In this document: one piece after another, positions 7,525 to 9,411 of the stretch | Layout of the letters: the number at the start of each line of letters is the position of its first letter | Position numbering within the stretch: the stretch's first letter is position 1 | Origin: an uncultured Marinilabiliaceae bacterium | Lineage (GTDB): Bacteria > Bacteroidota > Bacteroidia > Bacteroidales > Marinilabiliaceae | Length of the DNA: 9,411 nt | Assembly (NCBI GenBank): GCA_905235955.1 | Contig: CAJONN010000102.1 | Location: 1-9,411, forward strand | Direction of reading: 5' to 3' | Made by a program: the position numbers and the translations under genes | Notes under the pieces: model-generated | Databases searched by the model: none | What the model saw: the letters and a program-made list of their open reading frames with translations, nothing else | Told to the model about the DNA's origin: nothing

Positions 7525-8913
7525 CTATTTCTCATACTTTTCGCGTATATGTTCTTCATATTCAGCCAATTCTCTTTCGCCAATATGAGCAAAACCATAA
7601 TGCTCGTCGTGCTGTGAAAAGTCGAGTCCGACCTTTTCGCTATATGCCGATACGCGCATTGGTATGAGGCTGTCGATGAGTTTGTAGCCGAGCCAACTCA
7701 TGCCAAATGTGTAGGTGAATACTATTACTATGGCTAATAGGTGGAAGAGGAAAATTACAAATCCGTCCCAAGTGCCAGCAATAAGTCCTTCTTGTATAAA
7801 TATGCCCGTCAGCACTGTGCCAAATATACCGCCTGTGCCGTGTGTGGGAAATACGTCGAGAGCGTCATCGATGCGTGAACGTGAGCGCCAATAGACGGCT
7901 ATGTTGCAGATAAGTGTGATGATGAAGGCAATGAATATGCTCTGACCTACAGTTACATATCCTGCTGATGGCGTGATGGCAACCAAGCCCACAACGCATC
8001 CTACAGCAGCACCCATTGCTGATGGCTTCCGACCACGCAAGCAGTCAAAGAATATCCACGTCATCATAGCAGTAGCCGAGGCTGTGTTGGTGTTCAAGAA
8101 TGCCTTTATAGCCTGTCCGTCGGCATGTAGCGATGAGCCTGCATTGAAGCCAAACCAGCCGAGCCATAGCAGTGCTGCTCCGAGCAATACAAATGGTATG
8201 TTGGCAGGTTCGCTTTTGCGAGTATCTTCTTTGCGTTTGCCCAAATATATAGCGCCCACCAATGCTGCCACGCCTGATGATGCATGCACTACAATGCCAC
8301 CAGCAAAGTCTATCACGCCCCATCGGCAAAACAATCCTTCAGGGTGCCACGTCATGTGGGCAAGTGGGCAGTAGATGAAGATGAAGAAGAATATCATAAA
8401 AAACATGTAGGCCGAAAATCTCACTCGCTCAGCAAACGAACCAGTAATGAGCGATGGTGTGATGATGGCAAACTTCATCTGGAAGAGTGCAAACAGCACC
8501 AATGGTATCGACGAGCCGCCCAATATATTGCCCGCTGGCGTGGTGTATGTAGAGGCACCAACGTTGTGAAACATAGGGAACGATAGTGGGTTGCCAATGA
8601 CACCTCCAATGTCGTCGCCAAAGCAAAGCGAAAAACCTATCACTACCCACAGCACCGATATTAGTCCCATGGCAATAAACGACTGCAACATGGTTGAGAT
8701 AACGTTTTTGGCACCAACCATGCCTCCATAGAAAAATGACAATCCGGGTGTCATCATTAGTACAAAGATGGTAGCTGTTATGAGCCAAGCAACATCGGCT
8801 GCCGATATAACACTCCAATCGCATTCAAATGTAGGTTCACCTACAAAAATTCCGGCAAAGGCTATTAGCGTTATTGCCGCCATTAGGATAATCCAACGTA
8901 ATTTTACTTTCAT
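7525..8913 (-). CDS. amt: Ammonium transporter, Amt/Mep/Rh family
   Basis: A 462-residue polytopic inner-membrane ammonium channel. By alignment to E. coli AmtB from memory, key pore residues are conserved: F144 (F107) and F256 (F215) of the phenylalanine gate, W189 (W148) and S260 (S219) of the periplasmic recruitment site, D202 (D160), and the twin histidines H210 (H168) and H358 (H318). An N-terminal hydrophobic segment (about 7-24) precedes the first channel helix and is probably a cleaved signal peptide. The C-terminal tail after VGLDFSQHDEHYG is long and charged (Glu/Lys-rich to residue 462). This is the face that PII proteins block in other bacteria, but no glnK is present between it and the next gene. 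It is the most upstream gene of the minus-strand block and is preceded by an AT-rich control region with paired dyads. Confidence 0.96.
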   Translation of the reverse strand: MKVKLRWIILMAAITLIAFAGIFVGEPTFECDWSVISAADVAWLITATIFVLMMTPGLSFFYGGMVGAKNVISTMLQSFIAMGLISVLWVVIGFSLCFGDDIGGVIGNPLSFPMFHNVGASTYTTPAGNILGGSSIPLVLFALFQMKFAIITPSLITGSFAERVRFSAYMFFMIFFFIFIYCPLAHMTWHPEGLFCRWGVIDFAGGIVVHASSGVAALVGAIYLGKRKEDTRKSEPANIPFVLLGAALLWLGWFGFNAGSSLHADGQAIKAFLNTNTASATAMMTWIFFDCLRGRKPSAMGAAVGCVVGLVAITPSAGYVTVGQSIFIAFIITLICNIAVYWRSRSRIDDALDVFPTHGTGGIFGTVLTGIFIQEGLIAGTWDGFVIFLFHLLAIVIVFTYTFGMSWLGYKLIDSLIPMRVSAYSEKVGLDFSQHDEHYGFAHIGERELAEYEEHIREKYEK

Positions 8914-8980
8914 CTCTATTTTTCTTTTTGTAATTATTTATATGCAAATAAAAACATAATGAAAGATAAAAACAGAAGTA

Positions 8981-9002
8981 TATTACATTTTGATTGTAAA
9001 AT
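8981..9002 (-). promoter_or_regulatory. Candidate operator copy 1 (TTAC-N9-GTAA dyad) upstream of amt
   Basis: This 22-bp element matches the one at 9042-9063 at 20 of 22 positions in the same orientation. It contains a TTAC-N9-GTAA dyad at 8983-8999, extended here to TTACA/TGTAA. Its near edge is about 70 bp upstream of the amt start. Conservation of the pair in otherwise simple AT-rich sequence suggests a binding site for a dimeric regulator. The regulator is unknown. Confidence 0.45.
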
Positions 9003-9041
9003 AAATATAAAAATGATAAATTGTAAAATTAATACCGCTAA

Positions 9042-9063
9042 TATTACATTTTGAAAGTAAAAT
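9042..9063 (-). promoter_or_regulatory. Candidate operator copy 2 (TTAC-N9-GTAA dyad) upstream of amt
   Basis: Second copy of the 22-bp element, starting 61 bp from the first (about six helical turns), with the dyad at 9044-9060. It differs only by AA for TT in the spacer. A related fragment, AATTGTAAAATT at 9019-9030, lies between the two. Together they form the only organised pattern in this spacer. Confidence 0.45.
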
Positions 9064-9168
9064 TGTATTTTTTATGCTATTTTTCTGTCAGATTAATATT
9101 TTTACTTAAAAATAAGATAAGAAGATATTTTTGGGCGATAAGTTGTAAGCAGTAAGGTGATAAGTGAT

Positions 9169-9187
9169 AACTCAAGTTTCGTAAGTA
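9169..9187 (+). repeat. Short truncated copy of the end of the dispersed repeat
   Basis: AACTCAAGTTTCGTAAGTA repeats 9248-9266 with one change (T for C). The match covers the inner edge of the right-hand repeat and then stops, so this may be a truncated copy or a target-side duplicate of the repeat end. It is short, but the 19-base match is unlikely to be chance at this distance. Confidence 0.5.
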
Positions 9188-9250
9188 TAAATGTACTGCA
9201 AACAAGTTCCCCAAGACTCTAATGATGATTAAGCCTAACGAATAAATAAC

Positions 9251-9411
9251 TCAAGTTTCGCAAGTAAAGTAGCCCCGAATGGGCAAAAGAAATATAACCA
9301 ACAAATTGCTTCCAACAACTAGCACGGAACCCGATTTTCACCTCGCGGTTGTCGCCTTTGGCACGGAGCGTAAAGAAAATTATCGTAGCGAAGCGTTAAA
9401 AACGATTTTCT
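9251..9411 (-). repeat. Right copy of ~161-bp inverted dispersed repeat
   Basis: This is the inverted partner of 16-176: same length, no gaps, about 87% identical, with a near-perfect core at 9313-9389. It runs to the last base of the window, so its outer end is not seen. The conserved AGAAAAT/ATTTTCT dyad is kept here although the intervening bases differ. No transposase or coherent open frame lies within it. Confidence 0.85.

Larger units (their letters stand above)
8914..9250. other. AT-rich non-coding control region upstream of amt
   Basis: These 337 bases hold no credible gene. The half nearest amt (8914-9120) is very AT-rich and contains the paired TTAC-N9-GTAA repeats and presumably the amt promoter. 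A near-match to the -7 consensus (TTTATTTG on the minus strand, one mismatch) lies about 30 bases before the ATG. The outer half has a GATAAG-rich patch at 9137-9171, a short copy of the end of the big repeat at 9169-9187, and otherwise unremarkable sequence up to the right-hand repeat. Confidence 0.7.

Noticed and set aside
7973..8374. 133-codon open frame on the plus strand inside amt
   Set aside because: It is antisense to a well-conserved transporter, has shadow-type composition (Ala/Pro/Ser-rich) and no recognisable domain or start signal.
8930..8975. Sigma-54 promoter for amt (TTGCAT on the minus strand)
   Set aside because: The -24 GG element is missing at the required spacing, so only half of the motif is present.
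8914..9130. CRISPR-like array from the repeated ATTACATTTTG motif
   Set aside because: There are only two copies, with no regular spacer array and no cas genes; a paired operator is the simpler reading.
1..9411. Composite transposon bounded by inverted repeats
   Set aside because: No transposase or integrase is present, the cargo is core metabolism, and the outer ends with any target duplications are not in the window; a dispersed repeat explains it better.

Overview
The window looks like a Bacteroidota chromosome segment, most likely Bacteroidales. The signs are a TAnnTTTG-type -7 box ahead of the first gene, weak or absent Shine-Dalgarno sequences at most starts, AT-rich spacers, and the overall look of the proteins (for example a SlyD with a Cys/Gly tail). 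The assignment is an inference from style, not from a marker-gene comparison. Both ends of the window lie inside copies of the same ~161-bp repeat in opposite orientation, so this may be a whole contig that stopped assembling at a dispersed repeat.

Layout: two gene blocks converge, with only 8 bp between them (2740-2747). The plus-strand block (273-2739) is slyD (FKBP-type prolyl isomerase), aroC (chorismate synthase, GTG start) and a short-chain dehydrogenase; it is ordinary household metabolism. The minus-strand block (8913 down to 2748) reads amt (ammonium transporter), a circularly permuted ATP-grasp ligase, an alpha-E (DUF403) protein, a transglutaminase-like cysteine protease, and two tandem AstE/AspA-type zinc hydrolase paralogues. 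The last three genes are joined by two ATGA stop/start overlaps. These overlaps correct the start of the first AstE/AspA gene to 4612, and the alpha-E start is best placed at 6090.

The most interesting content is the minus-strand block. ATP-grasp + alpha-E + transglutaminase is a known but functionally unresolved conserved trio, predicted to make and process a peptide-like amide product. Here it is extended by two AstE/AspA proteins of nearly equal length (310 and 311 aa). The first keeps the family's zinc ligands and catalytic glutamate (H39, E42, H126, E188). The second has R38, A129 and Y190 at three of those positions, keeping only E41, yet retains the substrate-pocket NR pair and the C-terminal domain. 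It therefore looks like a pseudoenzyme partner of its neighbour.

Upstream of amt, an AT-rich stretch of about 340 bp carries two near-identical 22-bp direct repeats, each containing a TTAC-N9-GTAA dyad. They are a good candidate operator for amt and possibly for the whole block. No RNA genes, CRISPR arrays, transposase genes or convincing intrinsic terminators were seen.
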